DNA of 64,000 bases, from the NCBI GenBank assembly GCA_934438085.1, contig CAKSBC010000013.1:5509-69508 (forward strand), given 5' to 3'. The position numbers were made by a program, and so were the translations under genes. The stretch is from an uncultured Lachnospiraceae bacterium (GTDB taxonomy: Bacteria; Bacillota; Clostridia; Lachnospirales; Lachnospiraceae). Shown here piece by piece: positions 17,021 through 25,222 of this stretch (position 1 is its first letter; each line of letters starts with the position of its first letter). The notes under the pieces are model-generated. The model had not been told where the DNA came from. It ran no database searches and saw nothing but the letters and a program-made list of their open reading frames with translations.

Positions 17021-17836
17021 ATGAATGTTAGTGCAATAATCATTGCTGCCGCTCTTATAGCGATAGTAGGTATTATAGTAGGTATCGGCCTTGGTATTTT
17101 CGGTGAAAAGTTTGCTGTTGAGGTAGATCCGAGAGAGGCTGAGATAAGAGAGGCACTTCCGGGAAATAACTGCGGAGGCTGCGGCTTCCCGGGCTGTGAC
17201 GGATGTGCAAAGGCTATTAATGAAGGTACAGCACCTGTTTCTGCATGCCCTGTAGGACAGAAACCTTGCTGGGATAAGATAGCATCAATAATGGGAGTTG
17301 AAGCAGGTGATCAGGAGAAGATGGTAGCATTTGTAAAATGTGCCGGAACCTGCGAGAAGGCACCGAAGAGATACATTTATACCGGTCCTGACGACTGTAA
17401 TGCGCTTTCACCTGTTCCTGGTGCAAGTGATAAGGCTTGTTCTTACGGATGCCTCGGTCACGGAGCCTGCGTAAAAGCCTGTCAGTTTGATGCTATACAT
17501 GTAGTTGACGGAGTTGCAAAGGTTGATGAGTCAAAATGTACAGCATGTCAGGCCTGCATCAAGACCTGCCCTAAGAAGATCATTGAGCTTGTACCGGCTA
17601 ATAAGAAGTTCAGAGTACAGTGTGTAAATCAGGATAAGGGCAAGGCGGTTATGGATGTCTGCTCTGCAGGATGCATCGGCTGCACACTTTGCGTTAAGAC
17701 CTGTGAGCATGATGCTATACATATGAACGGCAATATTGCTGCTATTGACTACAGCAAATGTGTTGCATGCGGAGCATGCGCAGATAAGTGCCCTAAGAGG
17801 ATCATAAGGATGTTCGGCATCTCAAATGAACCATAA
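17021..17836 (+). CDS. rnfB: Rnf complex subunit B (multi-cluster ferredoxin-type)
   Basis: Last subunit of the operon and the entry point for electrons from reduced ferredoxin. An N-terminal helix (5-27) anchors it; a Fe-S domain follows (NNCGGCGFPGCDGCAKA, then ACPVG), then four-cysteine ferredoxin motifs at CLGHGACVKACQ, CTACQACIKTCP, CIGCTLCVKTCE and CVACGACADKCP. The 271-residue length is usual. A G+A-rich ribosome site (AAGGGGAGGG) precedes the ATG, and a terminator lies 46 bases after the stop. Confidence 0.95.
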   Translation: MNVSAIIIAAALIAIVGIIVGIGLGIFGEKFAVEVDPREAEIREALPGNNCGGCGFPGCDGCAKAINEGTAPVSACPVGQKPCWDKIASIMGVEAGDQEKMVAFVKCAGTCEKAPKRYIYTGPDDCNALSPVPGASDKACSYGCLGHGACVKACQFDAIHVVDGVAKVDESKCTACQACIKTCPKKIIELVPANKKFRVQCVNQDKGKAVMDVCSAGCIGCTLCVKTCEHDAIHMNGNIAAIDYSKCVACGACADKCPKRIIRMFGISNEP

Positions 17837-17881
17837 AGGGAATAGCTCTTTTTTAATGCTGAACAACTAAGAAGTTAAAAG

Positions 17882-17922
17882 CGAACCGGACCCGAAGATT
17901 TTATGGGTTCGGTTCGTTCTCT
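17882..17922 (+). terminator. Terminator of the rnf operon
   Basis: CGAACCGGACCC...GGGTTCGGTTCG, a 12-pair stem with one G-U and an 11-base loop, followed by TTCTCTT. Confidence 0.8.
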
Positions 17923-18114
17923 TAAAGAACCTTTTGAAATCCGTCTCGTTCCTTTGAATTCTGAATGAAATAGGAGTTTTGCAGACGAAAAAATTTATAT
18001 TTGAAAAATATACAAAAATTTCAAAATATCATATGTATTTTCATGAGCGAAGAGTAGCAATTAGTGCTACAATAGTATAGTTAAAGCATGATATTTTCAG
18101 GAAGGAAAGACTGT

Positions 18115-19542
18115 ATGAGTTCACTACACGAGGAATGCGGAGTTTTCGGAGTTTATTCCAAAAGTAACTATCCAATCGCAAAGACTGTATATTACGGACT
18201 TTATGCACTTCAGCACAGAGGACAGGAGAGCGCCGGAATAGTTGTCAATGATGACGGAGTTTTTTTCTCACATAAGGATTTGGGACTTGTAAACGATGTT
18301 TTTTCAAAGGATGACCTTGAAAAGATGCCGGAAGGCAGCTTGGCTGTAGGACATGTGCGTTACGGTACTACAGGAGATACTAACAGATCCAACTGCCAGC
18401 CGCTTGAAGTTAATCACATGAAGGGAAAATTAGCACTTGCTCATAACGGCAACCTGAGCAATGCCTATGAGCTTCGTTCGGAGCTTGAGCTCAACGGTGC
18501 TATATTCCATACTACAACTGATACAGAGGTTATAGCTTATATCATTACGCTTGAACGCCTTAAGGCACATTCAATCGAGGAAGCAGTTAAAAATGCTATG
18601 AATAAGCTCGAAGGTGCATATTCACTTGTTATGATGTCAGCAACAAAGCTTATAGCTGCTCGTGATCCTCATGGTTTCAGACCGCTTTGCTATGGCATTA
18701 CTAAGGACGGAACATATATAGTTTCTTCAGAAACCTGCGGACTTGCTGCAACAGGTGCAAGCTTTATCAGAGATATAGAACCCGGCGAAATCGTTGTTAT
18801 TGATAAGGACGGGGTGCATTCTGATAAGACTCACTGCGGATCAAAGCCTCGCCGTTCATGCATATTTGAATATATTTATTTTGCAAGACCGGATTCCATA
18901 ATAGACGGTGTAAGCGTACATGCGTCAAGAGTTAAGGCGGGAGAGCTTCTTGCACAGGCTCATCCGGTGGATGCAGATGTTATAGTTGGAGTTCCTGACA
19001 GCGGACTTGATGCTGCGCTCGGATTCTCAAAGGCTACCGGTATTCCTTACGGTATCGGACTTCTTAAGAATAAGTATATCGGAAGGACTTTCATATCACC
19101 GGGACAGGCAGATCGTGAAGATAAGGTCCGTATTAAGCTCAGTCCGATACGCGAGACCTTGGAAGGAAAGAGAGTTGTACTTATAGATGACTCCATCGTA
19201 AGAGGGACGACCAGCGGACAGATAGTTAATCTTGTAAGAGAGGCCGGAGCAAAAGAAGTACATATGCGTATTTCATCACCTCCATTCCTTAATCCTTGCT
19301 ATTACGGAACAGATATTGATTCCAAGGAGAATCTTATCGCCTGTCATCACAGTATATCGGATATTGCGACTATGATAGGAGTGGACAGTCTTGGATATCT
19401 GCCTATAGATAAATTAAATGAGCTTGTCGGAAATCATGACTATTGTTCAGCATGCTTTGACGGCAATTATCCGACAACAGTTCCTTCTCATACAAATAAA
19501 TCACGCTTTGAAAGCAAGCTTTCAGAGCGAAAGGATAAATAA
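18115..19542 (+). CDS. purF: Amidophosphoribosyltransferase
   Basis: First committed step of purine synthesis: PRPP plus glutamine to phosphoribosylamine. The 475-residue chain starts MSSLHEE followed by catalytic C8, so a short propeptide would be removed. The Ntn-hydrolase domain has HVRYGTTG and HNGNLSNA; the PRTase domain has the PRPP loop VVLIDDSIVRGTT. Cysteines matching the Bacillus-type [4Fe-4S] ligands are present (CIFEY, PCYYG, YCSACFDGN). The ATG at 18115 has GGAAGGAAAG at about 5 bases; the ATG at 18088 would add nine residues before the required propeptide. A TACAAT -10 box is at 18068-18073. It stands apart from other pur genes. Confidence 0.95.
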   Translation: MSSLHEECGVFGVYSKSNYPIAKTVYYGLYALQHRGQESAGIVVNDDGVFFSHKDLGLVNDVFSKDDLEKMPEGSLAVGHVRYGTTGDTNRSNCQPLEVNHMKGKLALAHNGNLSNAYELRSELELNGAIFHTTTDTEVIAYIITLERLKAHSIEEAVKNAMNKLEGAYSLVMMSATKLIAARDPHGFRPLCYGITKDGTYIVSSETCGLAATGASFIRDIEPGEIVVIDKDGVHSDKTHCGSKPRRSCIFEYIYFARPDSIIDGVSVHASRVKAGELLAQAHPVDADVIVGVPDSGLDAALGFSKATGIPYGIGLLKNKYIGRTFISPGQADREDKVRIKLSPIRETLEGKRVVLIDDSIVRGTTSGQIVNLVREAGAKEVHMRISSPPFLNPCYYGTDIDSKENLIACHHSISDIATMIGVDSLGYLPIDKLNELVGNHDYCSACFDGNYPTTVPSHTNKSRFESKLSERKDK

Positions 19543-19551
19543 TATTTTAGA

Positions 19552-19586
19552 TTGTATACATTTATACACAATCAAAATGTATACAA
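19552..19586. promoter_or_regulatory. Paired palindromic TTGTATACAT sites (candidate operator)
   Basis: TTGTATACAT at 19552-19561 and its exact reverse complement ATGTATACAA at 19577-19586, each centred on the palindrome TGTATACA, with 25 bases between their starts. They end 8 bases upstream of a TTGACT -35 box. The form resembles GntR-type operators (GT...AC), but no regulator is adjacent. Confidence 0.45.
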
Positions 19587-19593
19587 AACACTA

Positions 19594-19621
19594 TTGACTT
19601 TTGCGTATAAATGCGTAAAAT
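19594..19621 (+). promoter_or_regulatory. Promoter of an intergenic small RNA
   Basis: TTGACT at 19594-19599, 16-base spacer, TAAAAT at 19616-19621, with no coding gene downstream on this strand. Confidence 0.55.
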
Positions 19622-19627
19622 ATCATA

Positions 19628-19749
19628 TATCAGCAGATCGTTTAGAAAAGTTTAGATTAGTTTACAAAAGTTTAGCTGCTGATTAATCGGTCAGGTTGGA
19701 GGCAATGGCGCTTTCCCTTTATATAAAAGGGGTTGCTATTGCCTTTTTT
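19628..19749 (+). ncRNA. Candidate orphan small RNA, about 122 nt
   Basis: The predicted start, 7 bases after the -10 box, coincides with the first base of a closed stem: ATCAGCAG (19629-19636) pairs perfectly with CTGCTGAT (19676-19683). The loop holds three near-copies of AAAGTTTAG-like sequence. An intrinsic terminator (GGCAAT...ATTGCC with an inner CCCTTT/AAAGGG, then six T, 19701-19749) closes it. There is no plus-strand gene downstream, so it is not a leader. I could not match it to a known family. Confidence 0.5.
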
Positions 19750-19832
19750 GATACAAATGATTTTATGTATTTTATCAATGCAATGTAAATATATGTTTGA
19801 TCAATGGAATGAAAGCCTTATTACATAAATGA

Positions 19833-20028
19833 TGTATGTACTGAAGACCTAAACAGTTTAATAAGCTTTATTCGCAGCCAAAATGCTGCTCCATATTGAA
19901 CGTTCTCGGAAAAAGCTCCTCCATTTTTGAGCTTAACAACAAAAAAAGATCTTTTTTGCCCTCGATCTGTTATGTTTTTTCAGGGAACGAAAAGACTGCA
20001 GAAGTATGCCCCTCTGCAGTCTTTTTTT
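19833..20028 (+). ncRNA. Second candidate structured RNA, about 195 nt
   Basis: A small hairpin GCAGC...GCTGC (19874-19888) precedes a long rod in which GTTCTCGGAAAAA (19902-19914) pairs with TTTTTCAGGGAAC (19976-19988) with one mismatch, enclosing AGCTC/GAGCT (19914-19933). A strong terminator (AAAGACTGCAG/CTGCAGTCTTT plus T-run, 19991-20028) ends it. The promoter is weak (TTGATC 19798, TTACAT 19821), so the 5' end is a guess. Rod shape, length and isolation recall 6S RNA, but I cannot confirm that. Confidence 0.4.
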
Positions 20029-20036
20029 GACAAAAC

Positions 20037-20078
20037 AAAAACAGAGCAGAAAGCTAAAGGCTATACCGCTCTGTTTTT
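20037..20078. terminator. Terminator of the radical SAM gene (bidirectional)
   Basis: AAAAACAGAGC...GCTCTGTTTTT, an 11-bp perfect stem. It lies 72 bases past the minus-strand stop at 20150. Confidence 0.8.
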
Positions 20079-20149
20079 GTATATTCTGTTAAATGTATAT
20101 CTCGAATGCTGTATGAGTAACCCCTCTTACGTACTGCCAGCACTTAAGA

Positions 20150-21043
20150 TCAGAATTCGATTACGCCATCTCTTACGACATTGTCGTTTGGCTCGAAAGT
20201 AACGTTTCTGTATGCTTCGATATCAAGCTCGGGCTGATCATCTGTCCAGTCAGAAACAATCTTACCTGTCTGCTTTATAAGGATATCATAGAGAATATCA
20301 TAGGTAACTCCGTCATCACCTGTTTCAACTACTGTTGAATAAGGAAGGGTCTTATGATATGTAAGGTGGTTGCCCTTATACTCGAAATGATATCCGCAGC
20401 GCATACGGCAGCCGTCAAGTCCCTTATAATTGAAGTAATGCTTGAGATTTCTGAGGATGTGATCATGCTCTTCCTCATAAAGATTCTCAGGAGTTGTCTC
20501 AGTATAGTCATAACGGAACTGAATCGGGATGTTGAACTCGCCGAAGCGATCTGCGTAGGCAGGAAGATTCTCAGTAGGGTATGTCTTATAAAGAACGCAG
20601 TTTACACGCTTTGGTGTAGCGATCTTTGCAATGATCTCATCCGGAGACTCTTCAACATACTTCTGCATATGTCTGGAAATGTTGAAGCATGTTATCTTGT
20701 TCTTGTTCTTCTCTGCAAATGCAAGCATCTCCTCAGCGGTGTAATTATGCATTACAGGGAAGGTAGTGTTGATGAAAACCTTGTGAGTTGTAGGAATGCA
20801 GTCAAGCATCACCTGAAGTGATTCAAGGTTTGCCATAGGCTCTCCGCCTGTGAATACAAAGTCGCATTTAGGAGTTATAGAGTCCATGATGCGGATGCTG
20901 TCACAGATTTTTTCAAGGCTGAAGCCTGTCATATCCGCATATTCCTGTTTATTGATGCAGAATGGGCAGTGATTGTTGCAGTCATACGGTACAAATATCG
21001 TAACTGTAGCTCCGCCCTCTCGTGTTTTGTATGGGTTTGCCAT
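20150..21043 (-). CDS. Radical SAM protein of unknown function
   Basis: Cytosolic protein of 297 residues. The SAM-cluster motif is C-x3-C-x2-C (C22, C26, C29 in DCNNHCPFCINKQ), followed by the SAM-binding TGGEP. No SPASM, B12 or second-cluster motif is clear, although a late CRMRCGYHFEYKG stretch contains two cysteines. The end of the protein is acidic. Neighbours (purF on the other strand, pckA divergent) give no pathway. Activase (NrdG/PflA) identity is unlikely because the protein is longer and lacks their sequence marks. The start has GGAGA at 6 bases. Confidence 0.75.
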   Translation of the reverse strand: MANPYKTREGGATVTIFVPYDCNNHCPFCINKQEYADMTGFSLEKICDSIRIMDSITPKCDFVFTGGEPMANLESLQVMLDCIPTTHKVFINTTFPVMHNYTAEEMLAFAEKNKNKITCFNISRHMQKYVEESPDEIIAKIATPKRVNCVLYKTYPTENLPAYADRFGEFNIPIQFRYDYTETTPENLYEEEHDHILRNLKHYFNYKGLDGCRMRCGYHFEYKGNHLTYHKTLPYSTVVETGDDGVTYDILYDILIKQTGKIVSDWTDDQPELDIEAYRNVTFEPNDNVVRDGVIEF

Positions 21044-21393
21044 AAGTTCTCCATTCGAAATTCCAGTTAGTTATATGCGGCAGTTCCCACTGCACACACT
21101 GAGTTTATTATAACACAACAATATTATTAATAAAGTTTTTTATTTGTATAGAAATATTTTATGAAATAAATGATTTACACCGACTTAATATTTGCCGTAT
21201 TATTAAATAGCCGCGATATAAATTATCGCTTCTTATAATCACTTATGCTATATTATTAGACAGTAAAGACGGCAAATGCCGATTGGGCAGATATTTTTAT
21301 GAGAATGCTGCCGAAAGCACAAATAATGATCTGAGATTATATCAATATACTGCGCATAATAAGCGCAGGTCATAAGCATCAGGAGGGAAAGCA
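21044..21393. other. 350-base divergent intergenic region upstream of pckA
   Basis: A candidate pckA promoter is TTTACA (21174-21179), 18-base spacer, TATTAT (21198-21203), giving an untranslated leader of about 185 bases. The leader has small hairpins (CGGCAAATGCCG at 21270-21281; GCGCATAATAAGCGC just before the ribosome site) but no recognised riboswitch. Confidence 0.4.
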
Positions 21394-22983
21394 ATGAATA
21401 CCTATGGTCTTGAGAAATTAGGAATTACAGAGCCGAAGATCGTCTACAGAAACCTTGAGCCTGCAGTTCTTACAGAGAAGGCACTTGCAAGAGGCGAAGG
21501 ACAGCTCACAGCAACAGGAGCGCTTGCAGTACTTACAGGTAAGTATACAGGACGTTCACCTAAGGATAAGTTTATCGTTGACAGCGAAGGCGTACATGAC
21601 AAGATAGCATGGGGAAGCGTCAATGTTCCTACAACAAGAGGGACCTATCAGGCTATAAGAAAGGAAATGATCGAGTATCTGAACGGCAAGGAGGTCTACA
21701 TCTTTGACGGCTTTGCAGGTGCAGATCAGAAGTATACAAGAAAGTTCCGTATTGTAAACGAGCTTGCTTCACAGAACCTTTTTATTCATCAGCTTCTTAT
21801 CAGACCTACAAAGGAGCAGCTTGAAGCATTCGGAGATGCTGATTTCACTATCATTGCCGCACCTGGCTATAAGTGTGATCCTGAGAAATTCGGAATTAAT
21901 TCTGAGGCGGCTATCATCATCGACTATGAGGCACATGAGGCTATCATCGCAGGAAGCCAGTATTCAGGTGAGATCAAGAAGACAGTATTCTCTGTAATGA
22001 ACTATATTATGCCTGTAGAGGAAAATATTCTTCCTATGCACAGCTCTTCAAATATGGATCCCGAGACTCATGAGACAGCTGTGTTCTTCGGACTTTCAGG
22101 AACAGGAAAGACAACTCTCTCAGCAGATCCTAAGCGTATGCTTATCGGAGATGACGAGCATTGCTGGACACCTGACGGAGTATTCAATATCGAAGGCGGC
22201 TGCTATGCTAAGTGTATAGATCTTAAGGAAGAAAATGAGCCTGAGATATTCAGAGCTATCAAGTTCGGTTCACTTTGTGAAAATGTTATAATCGATCCTG
22301 AGACAAGAATTCCTGATTATTCAGATAAGAGCATAACAGAGAATACAAGAGTAGGATATCCTGTAGACTATATACCTAATGCACAGATCCCGGGAGTAGG
22401 CGGTATTCCTAAGGTAGTAATATTCCTTACTGCAGATGCATTCGGAGTACTTCCTCCGATCTCGAAGCTTTCAAGAGAAGCTGCTATGTACCATTTTGTT
22501 ACAGGCTTCACATCCAAGCTTGCCGGAACTGAGAGAGGCATAACAGAGCCGCAGCCTACATTCTCAACACTCTTCGGAGAGCCATTCATGCCGCTTGATG
22601 CTTCTGTTTATGCAAATATGCTCGGAGAGCGTATCGATAAGTACGGCACAAAGGTTTATCTTGTAAACACAGGCTGGACCGGAGGCCCTTACGGAACCGG
22701 TTCAAGAATGAAGCTTAAATATACAAGAGCTATGGTTACTGCAGCACTTAACGGAGAGCTTGAGAAGGTTGAGTATAAGCATGACGATCGTTTCAACCTT
22801 GAGATTCCTGTAAGCTGTCCTGAAGTTCCTTCGGAGATCCTTGATCCTAAGGAAACATGGGCTGATAAGGCTGCATATGATGAGCAGGCAAAGAAGCTTG
22901 CGAAGATGTTCAGCGATAACTTCTCAAAGAAGTATCCTCACATGCCTGCAAACATTGCAGGAGCAGGCCCTAAGGCTGACTGA
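21394..22983 (+). CDS. pckA: Phosphoenolpyruvate carboxykinase (ATP)
   Basis: Converts oxaloacetate plus ATP to PEP plus CO2, or runs in reverse to fix CO2 in fermenters. The 529-residue length is typical. Visible are the kinase P-loop GLSGTGKTTLS (233-243), the metal and substrate region DDEHCW, the RYTGRSPKDKF-like substrate loop (GKYTGRSPKDKF), and NTGWTGGPYGTG. AGGAGGG precedes the ATG. Together with PpdK and the aminotransferase it links aspartate, oxaloacetate, PEP and pyruvate. Confidence 0.97.
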   Translation: MNTYGLEKLGITEPKIVYRNLEPAVLTEKALARGEGQLTATGALAVLTGKYTGRSPKDKFIVDSEGVHDKIAWGSVNVPTTRGTYQAIRKEMIEYLNGKEVYIFDGFAGADQKYTRKFRIVNELASQNLFIHQLLIRPTKEQLEAFGDADFTIIAAPGYKCDPEKFGINSEAAIIIDYEAHEAIIAGSQYSGEIKKTVFSVMNYIMPVEENILPMHSSSNMDPETHETAVFFGLSGTGKTTLSADPKRMLIGDDEHCWTPDGVFNIEGGCYAKCIDLKEENEPEIFRAIKFGSLCENVIIDPETRIPDYSDKSITENTRVGYPVDYIPNAQIPGVGGIPKVVIFLTADAFGVLPPISKLSREAAMYHFVTGFTSKLAGTERGITEPQPTFSTLFGEPFMPLDASVYANMLGERIDKYGTKVYLVNTGWTGGPYGTGSRMKLKYTRAMVTAALNGELEKVEYKHDDRFNLEIPVSCPEVPSEILDPKETWADKAAYDEQAKKLAKMFSDNFSKKYPHMPANIAGAGPKAD

Positions 22984-23087
22984 CAGATAGGAATGGAAAC
23001 TTAGGCTTAATAATGCAGATTATTTTAAGAAGCCAAAGTCTCTTTCTACATCAAAGTAAAAAAATATACTATGTAATATTTATAAAA

Positions 23088-23121
23088 CTGCCGTATCATA
23101 TAAATGGTGCGGCAGCTTTTT
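23088..23121 (+). terminator. Terminator after pckA
   Basis: CTGCCGTATC...GGTGCGGCAG, ten pairs including two G-U, followed by CTTTTT. Confidence 0.75.
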
Positions 23122-23210
23122 AATAGTTTTACAAATCATATACAAAAATAATATAATGATGATACCGGGGACAAAAAATCCAATTTTCCTTTGCAAGCCT
23201 GCTTTCTTAG

Positions 23211-23978
23211 ATGCAAAGCACGCAGCAGGAGCTTATAAATAAGTATAAGGAAGGACAGGTGAGTACACTGTCGGAAAATGAAAGAAAAGTCAGCAGTGAT
23301 AATAAGCTGAAAAAGGATGATACTATACTGCTGATATTAAAGATATGTATTGCCTTAATTTGGGCGGCAATAGTGATATTCTGCTTTATACACAGAAATG
23401 ACATTTCTCTTGCAGAAATACTGAGCTTTGAGCCTAAAAACAAGCTTATGGCTGCATTTATATTAATTGCTATGTTTGGGATAAAAAGCCTCAGTATAGT
23501 AATATATAACGGAATCCTTTATGCGGCAGCAGGCATAATGTTTCCGCTTCCTGTAGCGGTACTTGTAAATATAATCGGTACAGCAGTCATGGTGTCTTTG
23601 CCGTATGTTATCGGCAGGTTTATCGGAACCTCTGCCGTGGAGCGGATAGTCTCAAAATATCCTAAGGCACAGCAGGTCAAGGAGCTTCGTGCGGAAAATG
23701 ATTTCATGTTTACATTTCTCACGAGAGTTGTCGGCGGATTTCTTCCGTGCGATATAGTCAGTATGTATATGGGTGCTATAGCTGTTTCATACAGAAAATA
23801 CCTTTCGGGCTGTATCCTGGGAATGCTGCCGACTACCATACTTTTGCCTATAATAGGTATGAATATAAAGGATCCGAAATCGCCGGCATTTATAATAGCG
23901 ATAATTGTACAGCTGATGTGGATGGGCGCATCGGTAGTCATTTACAGAATATATAAGAAAAAGAAAAATCGGAGATAA
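23211..23978 (+). CDS. VTT-domain (TVP38/TMEM64, DedA-like) membrane protein
   Basis: Inner-membrane protein of up to 255 residues with a hydrophilic N-terminus, a first helix at about 42-60 and four or five more. The segment IYNGILYAAAGIMFPLPVAVLVNIIGT and the later FTFLTRVVGGFLPCDIVS match the VTT (SNARE-associated) family, implicated in lipid handling; function here is unknown. The ATG at 23211 lacks a ribosome site; an in-frame GTG at 23259 has AAGGA at 7 bases and would give a 239-residue protein that keeps all helices, so it may be the true start. The stop is 4 bases before prmA, suggesting co-transcription. Confidence 0.78.
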   Translation: MQSTQQELINKYKEGQVSTLSENERKVSSDNKLKKDDTILLILKICIALIWAAIVIFCFIHRNDISLAEILSFEPKNKLMAAFILIAMFGIKSLSIVIYNGILYAAAGIMFPLPVAVLVNIIGTAVMVSLPYVIGRFIGTSAVERIVSKYPKAQQVKELRAENDFMFTFLTRVVGGFLPCDIVSMYMGAIAVSYRKYLSGCILGMLPTTILLPIIGMNIKDPKSPAFIIAIIVQLMWMGASVVIYRIYKKKKNRR

Positions 23979-23982
23979 AGAT

Positions 23983-25182
23983 ATGAAGTGGAAGAAATTT
24001 ACTGTACACACAACTACCGAGGCTGAGGATCTTGTCAGCATGATGCTTATGGAGTGCGGAGTAGAGGGCGTTCAGATCGAGGACAATGTGCCGCTTTCGG
24101 ATGCTGATACAAAGGGCATGTTTATAGATATACTTCCGGAGCTTGCACCGGATGACGGAACATCAAGACTCAGCTTTTTCCTGCATATGGAAGATGATGA
24201 GAGTAAAGAAGCTGAAAATGACAACAAAACAGCAGCTTCGACAGCCGGCATAGCTTCTGTCGGAGAGACCGGAGAGGACAATTCATATACCATTTCAGAC
24301 AGGATCTGGAAGCAGGAAGAAATAGACGAGCTTTTGGAAAATGTCAGGGAGCAGCTTGATGAGATGCGTGCCTATGCCAATATAGGAGAAGGGCGCATTG
24401 AGGAAGGTGTAACAGAGGATACTGACTGGAGAGATAACTGGAAGAAGTATTTTAAGCCTATACAGGCAGGAAGCTTTCTTATAAAGCCTACATGGGAAGA
24501 AATACCTGAGGACTGCTTAAAGGGCATTGGTGACGGAAGCATTAAGCTTATTGAGATAGATCCAGGCACAGCTTTTGGCACAGGTTCTCATGAAACTACA
24601 CAGCTTTGCTTAAAGTCTGTTGAAAAATATGTTAAGCCGGGGGATACAGTCCTTGATATAGGAACAGGAAGCGGTATTTTAGGCATTGCGGCACTGAAAG
24701 AGGGGGCTGCAATGGTGACGGCAACAGAACTTGATGAGCAGTGTGAGCCTTCGATACATGATAACTGCGGCTTTAATAACATCAGTAAGGATGAGTTTGA
24801 GCTTTATATAGGAAATGTTATAGGCGATGACGAGACCATAGCAAAGATACATAACAGACTTGAGGCATTCAAAAAGGAAAATGCTTCATCGGCCTTTGAA
24901 AATGCAGAAAAAGAAGTAGGAACGGACATTGCTTCAAAGGAAGCCCCGGCTAAGGGCTATGATATAGTCATTGCCAATATCCTTGCACCTGTTATCTGTA
25001 TGCTTGCAGGTAAGGGTGTTGTCGACAGCTTTATCAGAAAGGACGGAATTTTTATTACCTCAGGTATCATTGACGAAAAGCTTGAGGATGTTAAGCAGGC
25101 ATTTGCTGAGAATGATGCTTGGAAGATCCTTACGATAAATACTCAGGGCGAATGGTGCTCTGTAGTTGCGAAGAGAGTTTGA
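23983..25182 (+). CDS. prmA: Ribosomal protein L11 methyltransferase, with insertions
   Basis: SAM-dependent methyltransferase acting on L11. Family marks are the WRDNWKKYFKP segment, IDPGTAFGTGSHETT, the SAM motif VLDIGTGSGILGIAAL and the catalytic-loop VIANILAPV. At 399 residues it is about 80 longer than usual. The excess lies in a polar acidic insertion near 72-100 and another near 285-315 (rich in Ala, Glu, Lys), both between core elements. The start has GGAGATAAAG upstream. rsmE, another rRNA methyltransferase, is 5 kb downstream. Confidence 0.9.
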   Translation: MKWKKFTVHTTTEAEDLVSMMLMECGVEGVQIEDNVPLSDADTKGMFIDILPELAPDDGTSRLSFFLHMEDDESKEAENDNKTAASTAGIASVGETGEDNSYTISDRIWKQEEIDELLENVREQLDEMRAYANIGEGRIEEGVTEDTDWRDNWKKYFKPIQAGSFLIKPTWEEIPEDCLKGIGDGSIKLIEIDPGTAFGTGSHETTQLCLKSVEKYVKPGDTVLDIGTGSGILGIAALKEGAAMVTATELDEQCEPSIHDNCGFNNISKDEFELYIGNVIGDDETIAKIHNRLEAFKKENASSAFENAEKEVGTDIASKEAPAKGYDIVIANILAPVICMLAGKGVVDSFIRKDGIFITSGIIDEKLEDVKQAFAENDAWKILTINTQGEWCSVVAKRV

Positions 25183-25222
25183 ATAATAAATAAGTCTGAC
25201 AAAATACAAGCTTTATAAAACT

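Noticed and set aside
19705..19788. 27-codon ORF beginning ATGGCGCTTTCC after GGAGG
   Set aside because: Only two bases separate GGAGG from the ATG and the ORF runs through an intrinsic terminator hairpin; no likeness to a known peptide.
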